From Paenibacillus eucommiae (GTDB lineage: Bacteria > Bacillota > Bacilli > Paenibacillales > NBRC-103111), in assembly GCF_017874215.1 (NCBI RefSeq), contig NZ_JAGGLB010000055.1, forward strand, positions 1 through 48,533: a stretch of DNA of 48,533 nucleotides, in the 5' to 3' direction. The notes below the pieces were generated by a model that was given only the letters and a program-made list of their open reading frames with translations, did no database searches and was not told the origin of the DNA. Within the stretch, counting starts at the first letter, position 1. Each line of letters starts with the position of its first letter. Below are positions 32,508-41,089 of the stretch, one piece after another. The position numbers were made by a program, and so were the translations under genes.

Positions 32508-33302
32508 TTACACCACAAATCTCTCAATTGCAACAGCAACACCATCATTATCATTTGAATCGGTTACGTGGGCTGCACAATTCTTTAGTTCAATTATCGC
32601 GTTTTCCATTGCGACCGGAAATCCGGACATATGGAATAGGCCTAAATCGTTAAAATCATCCCCGAATACCATTACATTTTCTGATTTTACTCCGATATCG
32701 CTTAACACCCATTGCACGGCTTTTTCCTTTGAGGCTGATATATGCATGATTTGGACCAATACTCCTTCATCGGTTGCGATTGCATTCACATGGTCACCGA
32801 ATTGCTCGCATATATCCCTCCATGTGCCGCATCCTAGAACCAATATTTTGGTCGGGGAAAGTGAACTCATATAATCTTTATCAACAACCTGGGGTTTCGG
32901 GTCATTCGAGAGGATACCTAATTGAGCGCATTGGGAGTCGGGAACTGGTCTACACGTATACCATGAATCATTAACCTCATATGAGATTATCGATTGAGGT
33001 ACTCGTAACTCGATGAATTTGTTAATTTGTTGGCTAATCTCCATAGGGATACTAATGTGCCACTCATTTTGCTTAGATTTGCATGTAACTAAAGCACCGT
33101 TGTAATAAACCATGTAGTCTACAAAAGGGAATCTCTTCAAAAATTGATTAGCCGCTCTAGGCGGTCGCGCCGTGGCAATAATAATATGAATTCCAGAATC
33201 AAAACATCTTTTAACAGCCTGATAATTCCTTGGAGATATCGATTTATCACTACCGAGCAGGGTTCCGTCCAAGTCCAGTACAATTGCCTGAATTTTTGAC
33301 AT
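32508..33302 (-). CDS. Cof-type HAD-IIB phosphatase
   Basis: 264 residues. Motif I VLDLDGTLLGSDKSIS, motif II IIIATARPPRA, Lys of motif III in ASKEKAVQWVL, motif IV VMVFGDDFNDLGLF. The large C2-type cap between motifs II and III defines the Cof/YidA group, which hydrolyses sugar phosphates and flavin or pyridoxal phosphates. ATG 33302 lies after GGAGGATACAG. Complete. Cassette between sites 26 and 27, the largest single-gene HAD cassette here. Confidence 0.9.
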   Translation of the reverse strand: MSKIQAIVLDLDGTLLGSDKSISPRNYQAVKRCFDSGIHIIIATARPPRAANQFLKRFPFVDYMVYYNGALVTCKSKQNEWHISIPMEISQQINKFIELRVPQSIISYEVNDSWYTCRPVPDSQCAQLGILSNDPKPQVVDKDYMSSLSPTKILVLGCGTWRDICEQFGDHVNAIATDEGVLVQIMHISASKEKAVQWVLSDIGVKSENVMVFGDDFNDLGLFHMSGFPVAMENAIIELKNCAAHVTDSNDNDGVAVAIERFVV

Positions 33303-33378
33303 CTGTATCCTCCCCACAAAATAATCTAAATTGGTAAAATAATACTGCGTAATAAAGGTATTGTCAACAGAAAAGTTG

Positions 33379-33445
33379 TATTATCCTCCCCGTTCGTTCA
33401 GCTCCTCCGTGCTGCTGAGCAGGTACAGGCATCACTAGTTTAATG
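33379..33445 (-). repeat. attC-like site 27 (degenerate, short)
   Basis: ATTATCCTCCCCGTTCGTTC left and CATCACTAGTTTAATG right, with a GCTCCTCC...GAGCAGG centre. Confidence 0.5.
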
Positions 33446-33827
33446 ACCGACTGTGGTTAACGATTTATGTTCTTGTCCTCCGAAATCCAATGTGAAATCT
33501 TTGACGTTATCCGAGCACGATCTAACAGAGCAACTCCTAGTCAAAACCTGTGAACGTCTTCTCCGTCGCTTCGCAGCGTGATGGAATGCTATTTCGCAAT
33601 GATAAGACAGGCGGTGAGCGCGGCAATCAATGTAAGTTCTTGTCCTCTAACAATAACCACCTCCTGTCGAAGGACAAGAACTTACATCGATTATGTAGAC
33701 TACCTTACTGTTTTTATTTAAAGACCCTGTTAGTCTTGATTGTTGATTTTCGTGCAATGGGAAAAACCGCACCTATTACTGAGCGGTTAATTCTGAACTA
33801 CCGGCGTAGTTATGTGTTTTATTGTGC
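33446..33827. other. intergenic stretch with GTTCTTGTC-family repeats
   Basis: About 380 bases without a supported gene. Contains a solo TATGTTCTTGTCCTCCGAAA (33466-33485), the 16-bp stem at 33631-33686, and a small hairpin AACCGC...GCGGTT (33766-33791) that may end transcription from the lipoprotein gene. Confidence 0.6.
33631..33686. repeat. inverted repeat of the GTTCTTGTC family
   Basis: TGTAAGTTCTTGTCCT and AGGACAAGAACTTACA, a perfect 16-bp stem around a 24-nt loop. Confidence 0.75.
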
Positions 33828-34385
33828 TTATTGGCTGCCCTGCTCGGCTTTCGATACTATGTTCGTGAACCAGAACGTATTACTGGTTTCAGTATCGCAT
33901 CCGGTTAGCTTGTAATGGGAGCCTAACTCCTTGTCCTCCTCGAGCTCAATACCTCGGCACACCGTCCTCGGACGACCTGCATCGCTGCCGAACCTGTCCC
34001 TCGAGTTATCGTACGTATACGTAATCACCTCAGCCCCGTCATAGACCAGCTCATAGAAGATCGGGTCACCTTCAATCGTATACTGCGTAATACGCACTTG
34101 ATCCGGCACGCCCACGTCTAGATTCGCCAGAAACAGCTTCCACTTGTCGAGATTGTACATCTTCCCGTGAACGTTCACGATATCGCCGTTCTCCGCTGCT
34201 TGGTCAGCATCATAAGGGTCAGACACAGCGGGGAACGCTTTCGGCTTCGCTGGGGGCGTAACCGTCTCCCCCGGTGCAGGAGCAGTGGAAGGATTGGTCG
34301 TATTGTCACTAGGTCTGCCCGACTTCTCACTGCAGCCCGATAGCAACACCAATGCAGCCGCTAATGTTAACACCCATTTGATCAT
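33828..34385 (-). CDS. lipoprotein, DUF4362-like
   Basis: 185 residues. Lipoprotein signal MIKWVLTLAAALVLLSGC (Cys18), then a Ser/Thr/Pro-rich linker (NTTNPSTAPAPGETVTPPAK) and a globular domain with GDIVNVHGKMYNLDKWKLF and IEGDPIFYELVYDGAEVITY, as in DUF4362 proteins of Bacillaceae. Membrane-anchored outside the cell; function unknown. ATG 34385 follows GAGGTGATAATTC. Its 5' side lies next to attC-like site 28. Confidence 0.8.
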   Translation of the reverse strand: MIKWVLTLAAALVLLSGCSEKSGRPSDNTTNPSTAPAPGETVTPPAKPKAFPAVSDPYDADQAAENGDIVNVHGKMYNLDKWKLFLANLDVGVPDQVRITQYTIEGDPIFYELVYDGAEVITYTYDNSRDRFGSDAGRPRTVCRGIELEEDKELGSHYKLTGCDTETSNTFWFTNIVSKAEQGSQ

Positions 34386-34465
34386 GAATTATCACCTCAC
34401 ATTTAAGAACGTTACAGCGAGTATGATTGTTTCAGTCGCACATGCGCTGTTGTTTCTGCAGCTAC

Positions 34466-34505
34466 CGTCGTGTTGTATTGAGTTAACGTTCCTCGTTAAC
34501 GTAAT
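34466..34505 (-). repeat. attC-like site 28 (right part)
   Basis: TATTGAGTTAACGTTCCTCG then TTAACGTAATG; a GCTACCGTCGTG remnant lies inside. No minus-strand gene follows, and the array appears to pause here. Confidence 0.55.
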
Positions 34506-34772
34506 GCTCTTTGTTCGATATACAGTGACAAAAACTCTTTATTTACGCGACATTTAATGGAACAATGTTTTTGAGTTCCGACATATGTCGGATCCGACAA
34601 GTCGCCTGCGTATTCATTTAGACTCAATAATTGCCGAAGCGTCACTTTTGGCTGCCAGCCTGAAACACAAGATCCAATCTCTCCCTAATGGGAAGCACTC
34701 ATAGTAGATTAATCCTATTCTGGTTGTTGCACCAGCCTCCAATCTTGACAGCCGAAGAAAGGACTGCTTGAC

Positions 34773-35120
34773 ATGGATGTAATGATTGAACGGTCGTGCG
34801 GTATGGATGTCCACAAGGACAATATTACGGCATGTATCATGACACCTGAAGGAAAGGAGATTCAAACATTCTCGACTACAACTGTTTTCCTGCTTAAGCT
34901 AGTGGATTGGATAAAGCTGCACGGATGTTACTCATGTGGCCATGGAGAGTATGAGTGTATACTGGAAGCCAATTGTGAACTTATTCGAAGCAGAGGATAT
35001 AGAATTTTTAGTTGTCAACGCTCAGCATATGAAAGCAGTACCTGGGCGTAAAACCGATGTTAAAGATGCAGAGTGGATTTGCCAGCTCCTTCGTCATGGA
35101 TTGATTAAAGCCAATCTGAA
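34773..35120 (+). pseudogene. IS110-family transposase, 5' part with frameshift
   Basis: Reads CGMDVHKDNITACIMTPEGK and LVDWIKLHGC, shifts frame near 34930, then continues VYWKPIVNLFEAEDIEFLVV, NAQHMKAVPGRKTDVKDAEW and ICQLLRHGLIKA. This is the N-terminal DEDD nuclease domain of IS110 transposases (D in GMDVHK, DVKDAEW). The C-terminal two-thirds is missing. A CCGACATATGTCGG palindrome lies upstream (34576-34590). Confidence 0.85.
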
Positions 35121-35399
35121 TTGTCCATCAATCCAAAATAAATGTAAATTGGAAAACGAGTTCTCCGGCCAGACGCTCCTTCTTAACGATGATACGACGA
35201 GCGCGGCTACAATTATCCGCTTTATACATATACTCGTTTTAGTGAACCTGCCGCTCATGCAGTTTCTGTGGATTTAGAACCTGGTCGGCCATCACCTGTG
35301 CAGCTGATTTGCAGACGAATGTTCGGACATTCTGCAAACGACCAATGCGGTTCCGATGGCTCCCCATACCCCCTAAATAGAGGAGCGGACTATCTCCTG
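35121..35399. other. unassigned stretch after the IS110 relic
   Basis: About 280 bases between the broken transposase and the lipoprotein gene; no recognised frame. It may be old insertion-sequence DNA. Confidence 0.4.
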
Positions 35400-35876
35400 T
35401 TATTTAAGGGCTTCGTCAAACGCACTTTCGATTTTCTCGGCATCCTTGGAGACCGTAAACAAAATATATAGACCTTTGACCTTTAATACATGCTTTTCAA
35501 CGAGGTAAAATTGCTCGGGACGGTAGTCTTTCAACTTGACCTCTTGACCCTCGATTCTTTTCATGATTTTTTCCTTAACGATTTCCGCTTGATTCTCTTG
35601 TTTCACTTTGATAACGGCCAGTTCATTCGCTTCCACGTTCGATTCTGCCGTATACAGCACAAAATCCTGAACTTCATCTGCATCGAGATGATATAGCTTC
35701 TTAAGCCTGTTCATATCCCCTTTTTCCATATCTTCCATAGAAGCCACTTGCTTGATGCGTTCCTCAATTGTATTGAGAGGAACGTCCTTGGCGTCTTCGT
35801 TCTTGCCGGAACACCCGATCAAAATGCCACATAAGATCATGACGGTAGACAGGACAAACAAGTATTTAATTTTCAT
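35400..35876 (-). CDS. lipoprotein, DUF4358-like
   Basis: 158 residues. Signal MKIKYLFVLSTVMILCGILI ending at the lipobox IGC, then the DUF4358 domain (LKKLYHLDADEVQDFVLYTA, NELAVIKVKQENQAEIVKEK, QVKLKDYRPEQFYLVEKHVL). Anchored in the membrane, facing the wall. Last gene of the acylation operon; DUF4358 proteins often accompany DHHW and MBOAT genes. ATG 35876 is chosen over 35888 for its Lys-rich n-region. Confidence 0.8.
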   Translation of the reverse strand: MKIKYLFVLSTVMILCGILIGCSGKNEDAKDVPLNTIEERIKQVASMEDMEKGDMNRLKKLYHLDADEVQDFVLYTAESNVEANELAVIKVKQENQAEIVKEKIMKRIEGQEVKLKDYRPEQFYLVEKHVLKVKGLYILFTVSKDAEKIESAFDEALK

Positions 35877-35910
35877 TCCAGTAAGCATCGTTACTGACCT
35901 CCTTTTTGAA

Positions 35911-37059
35911 TTATTCCACGGAATTCGCTAATGTTTTAATTGATGGATCTTCAAAAAATGTAGTAATATTATACAAAATCAATATGTCGTGGATTTGCCG
36001 ATCTTCCGTAAGTTTCAGTACATCCCCATCATAATATCTGAGGTCTATCACATCAATTTCGCTAAAATGCGGTGTTAAAAAAGGTATCAAGCTGTTTGCA
36101 TACGAATCTTTGACAATAAGCAGCCTTCTCCCTTCCGTATTGCCGGTTGTTATTCGGATCAAGCCATGATTCCCATTGAAAAATACAGTGTATTTATCCT
36201 TCTTGGCGAGATTATCCATGACGTACATCGAATCCGTACTTTGCTTTTCGTCAACATAATCCACGGAAATGGTCCCTGGTGTCTTTGGATAATAAAGCTC
36301 AATAGAATCCGGTTGTATGTGCCTAAACCCGCTTTTCGAATACAAAGATCCATAGAACTGACTGGTGACTTGACGAATGTTGAAATCATCTTCGTTCTTA
36401 GGTGTAAAACCCATTGGCTCGCCCAGCTCCCGATAGGCAAGAAAAGCGCCTTTGGTCGTCCAGTGATGGTCTGTTTTATAGTAGATCGATTGCTCCTTGT
36501 TTGCCTCTAACGCGGGGTATACATCGAAACATCGAATGTCCCCGAGAAGAGAATCCTTTATCTTTTTCCAATAGGCCATCTCATCACCACCGGAAGCATA
36601 AGGCGGCAATTTATCCTCAAGTACGGCAGCGCCCGTCGGCACCAGCATCATATATTTGCGTAGACCAGGCGTAGCATTATCAAATGCTTGAATGGCTTCC
36701 ACCTTGTCTTCCAAATCTCCTTTTTCGGGAGGAGAAAATTTTTGAATCAGGTACCCGTCCTTGCCGATGTAAACCCCGTTGCTCTCTTTTTTCCCCATTC
36801 CCTGGTCCGCATCGGATTTTAGTGCAATCCAAAAGTCCCTCTCCATAAACTGATCCGATAAATACGATTCAAATTCCGAAGTAAACTTGCCTGATACTAA
36901 TGTTTCAAGCGAGAATTTCGGGAGCTTCTGCAGCATTCGGTTCTCTGATTCGGAAAATACTTTACTCGGGGTCAGACAATTGACAACCAATACCGCTCCG
37001 GTAAACATCAGCAGTAAAATGGCGAGTGCGCGATAATATACTTGGTCGAATTTCTTCAA
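35911..37059 (-). CDS. DHHW-motif, AlgX-like membrane-anchored protein
   Basis: About 382 residues. An N-terminal transmembrane anchor (YRALAILLLMFTGAVLVV) is followed by an SGNH-like extracellular domain with the signature IYYKTDHHWTTKGAFLAYRE and GRRLLIVKDSYANSLIPFL (the DSYA nucleophile block). It resembles alginate O-acetylation partner AlgX/AlgJ and the DHHW family that works with MBOAT acyltransferases. A TTG start at 37059 is preferred: GGAGGTGA lies 7 bases upstream, and the ATG at 37074 overlaps the MBOAT stop (TAATG). Confidence 0.85.
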   Translation of the reverse strand: MKKFDQVYYRALAILLLMFTGAVLVVNCLTPSKVFSESENRMLQKLPKFSLETLVSGKFTSEFESYLSDQFMERDFWIALKSDADQGMGKKESNGVYIGKDGYLIQKFSPPEKGDLEDKVEAIQAFDNATPGLRKYMMLVPTGAAVLEDKLPPYASGGDEMAYWKKIKDSLLGDIRCFDVYPALEANKEQSIYYKTDHHWTTKGAFLAYRELGEPMGFTPKNEDDFNIRQVTSQFYGSLYSKSGFRHIQPDSIELYYPKTPGTISVDYVDEKQSTDSMYVMDNLAKKDKYTVFFNGNHGLIRITTGNTEGRRLLIVKDSYANSLIPFLTPHFSEIDVIDLRYYDGDVLKLTEDRQIHDILILYNITTFFEDPSIKTLANSVE

Positions 37060-37073
37060 ATAAATCACCTCCA

Positions 37074-38480
37074 TTAAAAGCGAAAGTATAAGAATGGATT
37101 GTACGTTGCATTGACCAGATAAGCTGTTGACGCCACCATAAAGATGAAGTAGATGGCGGAAGCGGCAATCGATCCGAATCGGGCAAACTTGGTTCTGATG
37201 TGTGTTAGTGCTTTACTGGGAAACGGCGTGGCACAAAACACCAAGAGCAGCAGCAGCAGGGCGTTCGTCGACAGATCGTAGAGCGACCGGTTGTCCACAA
37301 ACCCATTTGCTCCAGCGCCAAACATCGTTCCGATGAATGTCATAGCTGTGGGCAAATGTTCAATTTCGAAAAATACCCAGCCGATGATCACGATAATTAG
37401 GGTGTAGACGTGGCTTATAAAGGCTGGCATGCGCTGAAACCATTTCAATAGAAATAGCTTTTCGATTGTGACAAAAAGACCGAAATATAAGCCCCAAATG
37501 ATAAAATTCCAGCTCGCTCCATGCCACAATCCGGTTATAAACCATACAATCGTCAAGTTTCTCAATTGTTTCAGCATACCAACTCGGTTCCCACCGAGCG
37601 GGATGTAGATATACTCACGGAACCAGGCACCGAGCGAAATATGCCACCTCCGCCAAAATTCCGTAATACTCTTGGAAATATAAGGATAGTTGAAGTTCTC
37701 CATAAATTCGAACCCGATCATTTTACCTAAGCCCCGCGCCATATCCGAATACCCGCTAAAATCGAAATAGATTTGAAACGTGAAGGCGACAATGCCGAGC
37801 CAGGCGGAAAGAACCGACAGCTCCCCCGCAGGCACCGCTTTGACGCTTGCCCACAGCAAACCGATATTGTTGGCAAGCAGCACTTTTTTAGCAAGTCCTC
37901 TGATAAACAGTTCCGCCCCTTCGCCAAAACGGTCCAACGTCACTTTGCGGTTAACAAGCTGCCCCGCAATATCTCCGTATTTAACGATCGGTCCCGCTAC
38001 AAGCTGCGGGAACATCGTCACGTAGGCGCCGAAGGAGATCAGGTTCTTCTGAACAGGCACCTTCCTCCGATAAACGTCGATTATGTAAGACATCGTTTGG
38101 AATGTGTAGAAGGAGATTCCCACCGGAAGCGGAAGATCTGCTGCCTGTAAGTGCAGGTTAAACAACGAATTGATATTGTCGAAGACGAAACCCGCATATT
38201 TAAAGAAGCCCAGAATTCCCAGGCTTCCAATCATAGATACGATCAAAACTCCCCGTGCAATCTCCTTACGGTGCCTGTATTTTTCGATCAGTATCCCGTT
38301 CACATAGTCGAATACCGTCGAGAAGATCATGATGAAAATATAGACAGGCTCGCCCCATGCATAGAAGATCAGGCTTGCGACGAGCAGAATGGCATTTCTA
38401 ATCCTCATGGGCGAGATATAGTAGATCAGAATTGTGACCGGCAGAAAGAGGAATAGAAATATGAGACTACTAAAGACCAA
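37074..38480 (-). CDS. MBOAT family O-acyltransferase (AlgI/DltB-like)
   Basis: 468 residues, about 10-11 membrane helices. The invariant His lies in the typical MBOAT block LWHGASWNFIIWGLYFG, and SLGAWFREYIYIPLGGNR is the AlgI-type cytosolic motif. It moves acyl groups across the membrane for transfer to a surface polysaccharide, acting with DHHW and SGNH partners. TTG 38480 is the likely start, with GGGGGTGATGGGG upstream. It overlaps the DHHW gene, so they form an operon. Confidence 0.9.
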   Translation of the reverse strand: MVFSSLIFLFLFLPVTILIYYISPMRIRNAILLVASLIFYAWGEPVYIFIMIFSTVFDYVNGILIEKYRHRKEIARGVLIVSMIGSLGILGFFKYAGFVFDNINSLFNLHLQAADLPLPVGISFYTFQTMSYIIDVYRRKVPVQKNLISFGAYVTMFPQLVAGPIVKYGDIAGQLVNRKVTLDRFGEGAELFIRGLAKKVLLANNIGLLWASVKAVPAGELSVLSAWLGIVAFTFQIYFDFSGYSDMARGLGKMIGFEFMENFNYPYISKSITEFWRRWHISLGAWFREYIYIPLGGNRVGMLKQLRNLTIVWFITGLWHGASWNFIIWGLYFGLFVTIEKLFLLKWFQRMPAFISHVYTLIIVIIGWVFFEIEHLPTAMTFIGTMFGAGANGFVDNRSLYDLSTNALLLLLLVFCATPFPSKALTHIRTKFARFGSIAASAIYFIFMVASTAYLVNATYNPFLYFRF

Positions 38481-38515
38481 TCCCCATCACCCCCAGTTGT
38501 TGACCTATTTGCATG

Positions 38516-39202
38516 TTATTTCACTCGCTCTTTCAGCAAATCCAGCATACGTGTATAAAACTCCGGTTTAAAATGAACGCCGTCCGAACTGTGCAAATTT
38601 GGATTGTCCGCAAATATGGAGGATAAATCGACAAATCGGACTTGCTTCTTGCTCGCCAGCTCTTTTAAACCTTGGTTGTAATCATTGATATTTTTGTAGC
38701 GTACTTCAACTTTTTCAGCTTCCGGCGTAACCGGCGTAACCGGTAAAACTGTTATGGATGCCTTCGGAAGCTTCTCCTTGATGCTGTCGATCAATTTGGC
38801 GTAAAACTTCAGCGAATACTGCTGGGGATTATCCGTAATTTGGGACGGCAATAGGATATCATCGGATCCCAGCATGATAAATACATGCTGCGGATTGCGC
38901 TCTGCCAGCTTATCGACATCTCCACCCTCCAGAGATAGCTCGGTAGTCGTTCCGGCACCTGCCACTACATTGAACTCGTCCAAAATGTCATGGTAGGATA
39001 GCCCCTCTGTAATCGAATCTCCCAGAAATACGCTGTGTTGAAAAATCGTTTTATAGGATGTATTGTTTGACTTCTCCAAGGGAGCCGTTTCATTGACTTG
39101 TGCCATAGGCGTCTCGCTTTGCATATTTTGCCCATTCCCACATGCTGCCAAGGCGAGTGCGATGCTGCCTATAAATAGTGTTAAAATGACTTTTTTATAC
39201 AT
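38516..39202 (-). CDS. SGNH/GDSL hydrolase lipoprotein
   Basis: 228 residues. Lipoprotein signal MYKKVILTLFIGSIALALAA with Cys21, then block I VFLGDSITEGLSY, the block III region IMLGSDDILLPS, and block V SSDGVHFKPEFY (catalytic Asp-His). Probably an acyl esterase or acyltransferase on the outside of the membrane. First gene of the operon, 36 bases before MBOAT. ATG 39202 follows GAGAGGACAATGATCC. The amidase remnant ends 17 bases upstream. Confidence 0.85.
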   Translation of the reverse strand: MYKKVILTLFIGSIALALAACGNGQNMQSETPMAQVNETAPLEKSNNTSYKTIFQHSVFLGDSITEGLSYHDILDEFNVVAGAGTTTELSLEGGDVDKLAERNPQHVFIMLGSDDILLPSQITDNPQQYSLKFYAKLIDSIKEKLPKASITVLPVTPVTPEAEKVEVRYKNINDYNQGLKELASKKQVRFVDLSSIFADNPNLHSSDGVHFKPEFYTRMLDLLKERVK

Positions 39203-39218
39203 GGATCATTGTCCTCTC

Positions 39219-39610
39219 TTAATTTAAATTTAGGTACTCCTTTATGCCCTCCAGAATAGAAGCAGCTTCGGCTTTGAACATCTTCTGTCAGCATCGCTTT
39301 CTCTTCCTGCGGATTCGTTACATATCCCATCTCGATCAAGGCGGCCGGCATGTCCGTTTCCTTCAGGACAAAACAATCTTCATGCTTCACTCCCCGGTCC
39401 CGAAACCCGCTTGCCTGAACTAAATGTCGTTGCATGATATCGGCCAAGGATAGCGAATTCTCATGGTAATAGTACGTTTCTGTGCCCGACACGCCAGGGT
39501 CCTCGTACGTATTGCCGTGAATGGATATAAACAGATCCGCACCCAGATCATTGGCGAATTTCGGCCTTTCCCGGTCCACCGATCGTTTCGAACGGTCTTG
39601 CTGTTATTTG
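39219..39610 (-). pseudogene. N-acetylmuramoyl-L-alanine amidase (Amidase_3), broken at both ends
   Basis: Catalytic core blocks FANDLGADLFISIHGNTYED, SGTETYYYHENSLSLADIMQ and MPAALIEMGYVTNPQEEKAM. A frameshift near 39275 moves the natural C-terminus (KAEAASILEGIKEYLNLN, stop 39219) into another frame. The N-terminal half, with the first zinc ligands, is missing. This zinc amidase would cut peptidoglycan; it is not functional as it stands. Confidence 0.85.
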
Positions 39611-39853
39611 CTGCCCCCTCTCCCGAAAGGGGTGCTGTATAGCACAAACTCTCCTCCTTCTGAAAAAAGTATAATCGGGCAAGGTCAAGATAAAGTGCAG
39701 ATTATATCAAAGTGATTTATAGATTTTGGCTGTAATGATAGATAAAAAGGAGCCGTTCAACCGAGATTCACATGGACCCTCGGGACAGCTCCTACTTCCA
39801 AAAATCTGATTCAGTGCCGCGCTGTGGCTATAAACGATGATCCTTCTGAAAAT

Positions 39854-40382
39854 TCAGGTGAAAATGTGCGGCATCCGTATAAACGCCAAACCGGTAACCT
39901 TTTTTCTGATAGAACGCGATAATTGCCCTTCTTCGTACAGCTTCTTATATTGGTGAGTCATACTGTGTCCTCCGACATAATGCCCCTCGCGTACAGCACG
40001 CTTCACGTCCTTTGTAAACTTTTTCACTGTAATTGGCTTCCTTGCATGAAAAAAGTGGCCTTGACGCCATGTTGCCATAACACGTCGAGAAATTTCCCCG
40101 TCAAATCGCTAGGACCGTAGTCAAGCGTTAAAAACACGATCTTCCCTGTTGGCCTTAGATCTTCTTCAATTGGGCTAATCTTACCGGGTTTTACCGAGGA
40201 CTGCCCGCCAGCAAGCGTTGTTCCATGCTGCTCTGAACCCGTCGCCCGATCAAATGGCATCCATCTCAGAAAACAAAAACCGAGCAGACAAAGGCAGCCA
40301 GCAGCACGACACGCAATATGCGTCTCTTCGCTCTGGAATTCCTTTCGTATTTACCCCGATCTAAGTTCGTTCCTGCTGTCAT
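39854..40382 (-). pseudogene. polysaccharide deacetylase (NodB), decayed
   Basis: ATG 40382 after AGGAGATGG opens MTAGTNLDRGKYERN, a membrane anchor (RRILRVVLLAAFVCSVFVF) and then a TGA. After it come KIVFLTLDYGPSDLTGKFLD, VLWQHGVKATFFMQGSQLQ and, in a shifted frame, HYVGGHSMTHQYKKLYEEGQ. The NodB metal-binding motif has become LDYGPS in place of FDDGPS. A stop, a frameshift and the changed Asp make it inactive. A short hairpin lies between this remnant and the amidase. Confidence 0.85.
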
Positions 40383-40512
40383 GTTCAATCCATCTCCTCT
40401 CATTCTCAATAAGAAGTTTAATAGAGAGAGATAGAGAAGAAGTGCAGATGAAATGAATGTCACTTAAAAAAAGAAAAGCACAGAACCGAATTCCGCACTT
40501 TCTTCTACTTTT

Positions 40513-40803
40513 CTACACTTTTTTATTCAAGTGTCTGTTCATGATTAAACCTTCTATGGTGATTGGTTTGCCCTCTTCGATCCAAGGAGTGATGAACGGG
40601 TTATCGTTATAAAAATCTTCCACGTTGATGAAGCTGTAGAGCGGGATCTTTATGGTGCGACCGGAAAAAGCAGGGTAGTCGTCCATAGAGTCCAGCCTGA
40701 TCTCCATGTAAAAATCGTCGGTATTTTGCAAATTGCCCCGGGAGTCCAATGCCGCGATCCAGGTGTTATGCTTTTGATAAAAGTCTTGTTCCAGCTTCGC
40801 CAT
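40513..40803 (-). pseudogene. partial copy of the sensor domain of the adjacent histidine kinase
   Basis: EQDFYQKHNTWIAALDSRGN, SGRTIKIPLYSFINVEDFYN and IEEGKPITIEGLIMN line up with FYQKYNTWITELDAAGN, SGQTITIQLYTVMNVEDLSA and NPGERIAIEGVLI of the kinase at 41090. Transmembrane, HAMP and catalytic domains are absent. Similarity is moderate, so this is an old duplication or the remains of a paralogous kinase. Confidence 0.75.
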
Positions 40804-41089
40804 TTCCTGTGCATTATTTCACGTAAAATATTTATTTTCATCTTCTACAATCAGTATTGTTCTTGACATGTGACAACCTCACAACTTTTTTTCTAGAACC
40901 CAGAGCGTAAAACTCATGGAACTACCCATGTACACTATATTTGAATTTTTGAAACTAATCCTCAGCATGGATCCACTGTAGAATCTCCAACGAGGACTGT
41001 ATGTATGATGCTACATAGGTTACCCTATGGAGATAAAGATCATATGCAGACCAGTTGCAGATCAATTAAAAAAACGCAGAACGGATATT

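Noticed and set aside
33550..33915. Plus-strand open frame of 121 codons
   Set aside because: It covers the 33631-33686 inverted repeat and overlaps the 3' end of the lipoprotein gene on the other strand; no ribosome binding site.
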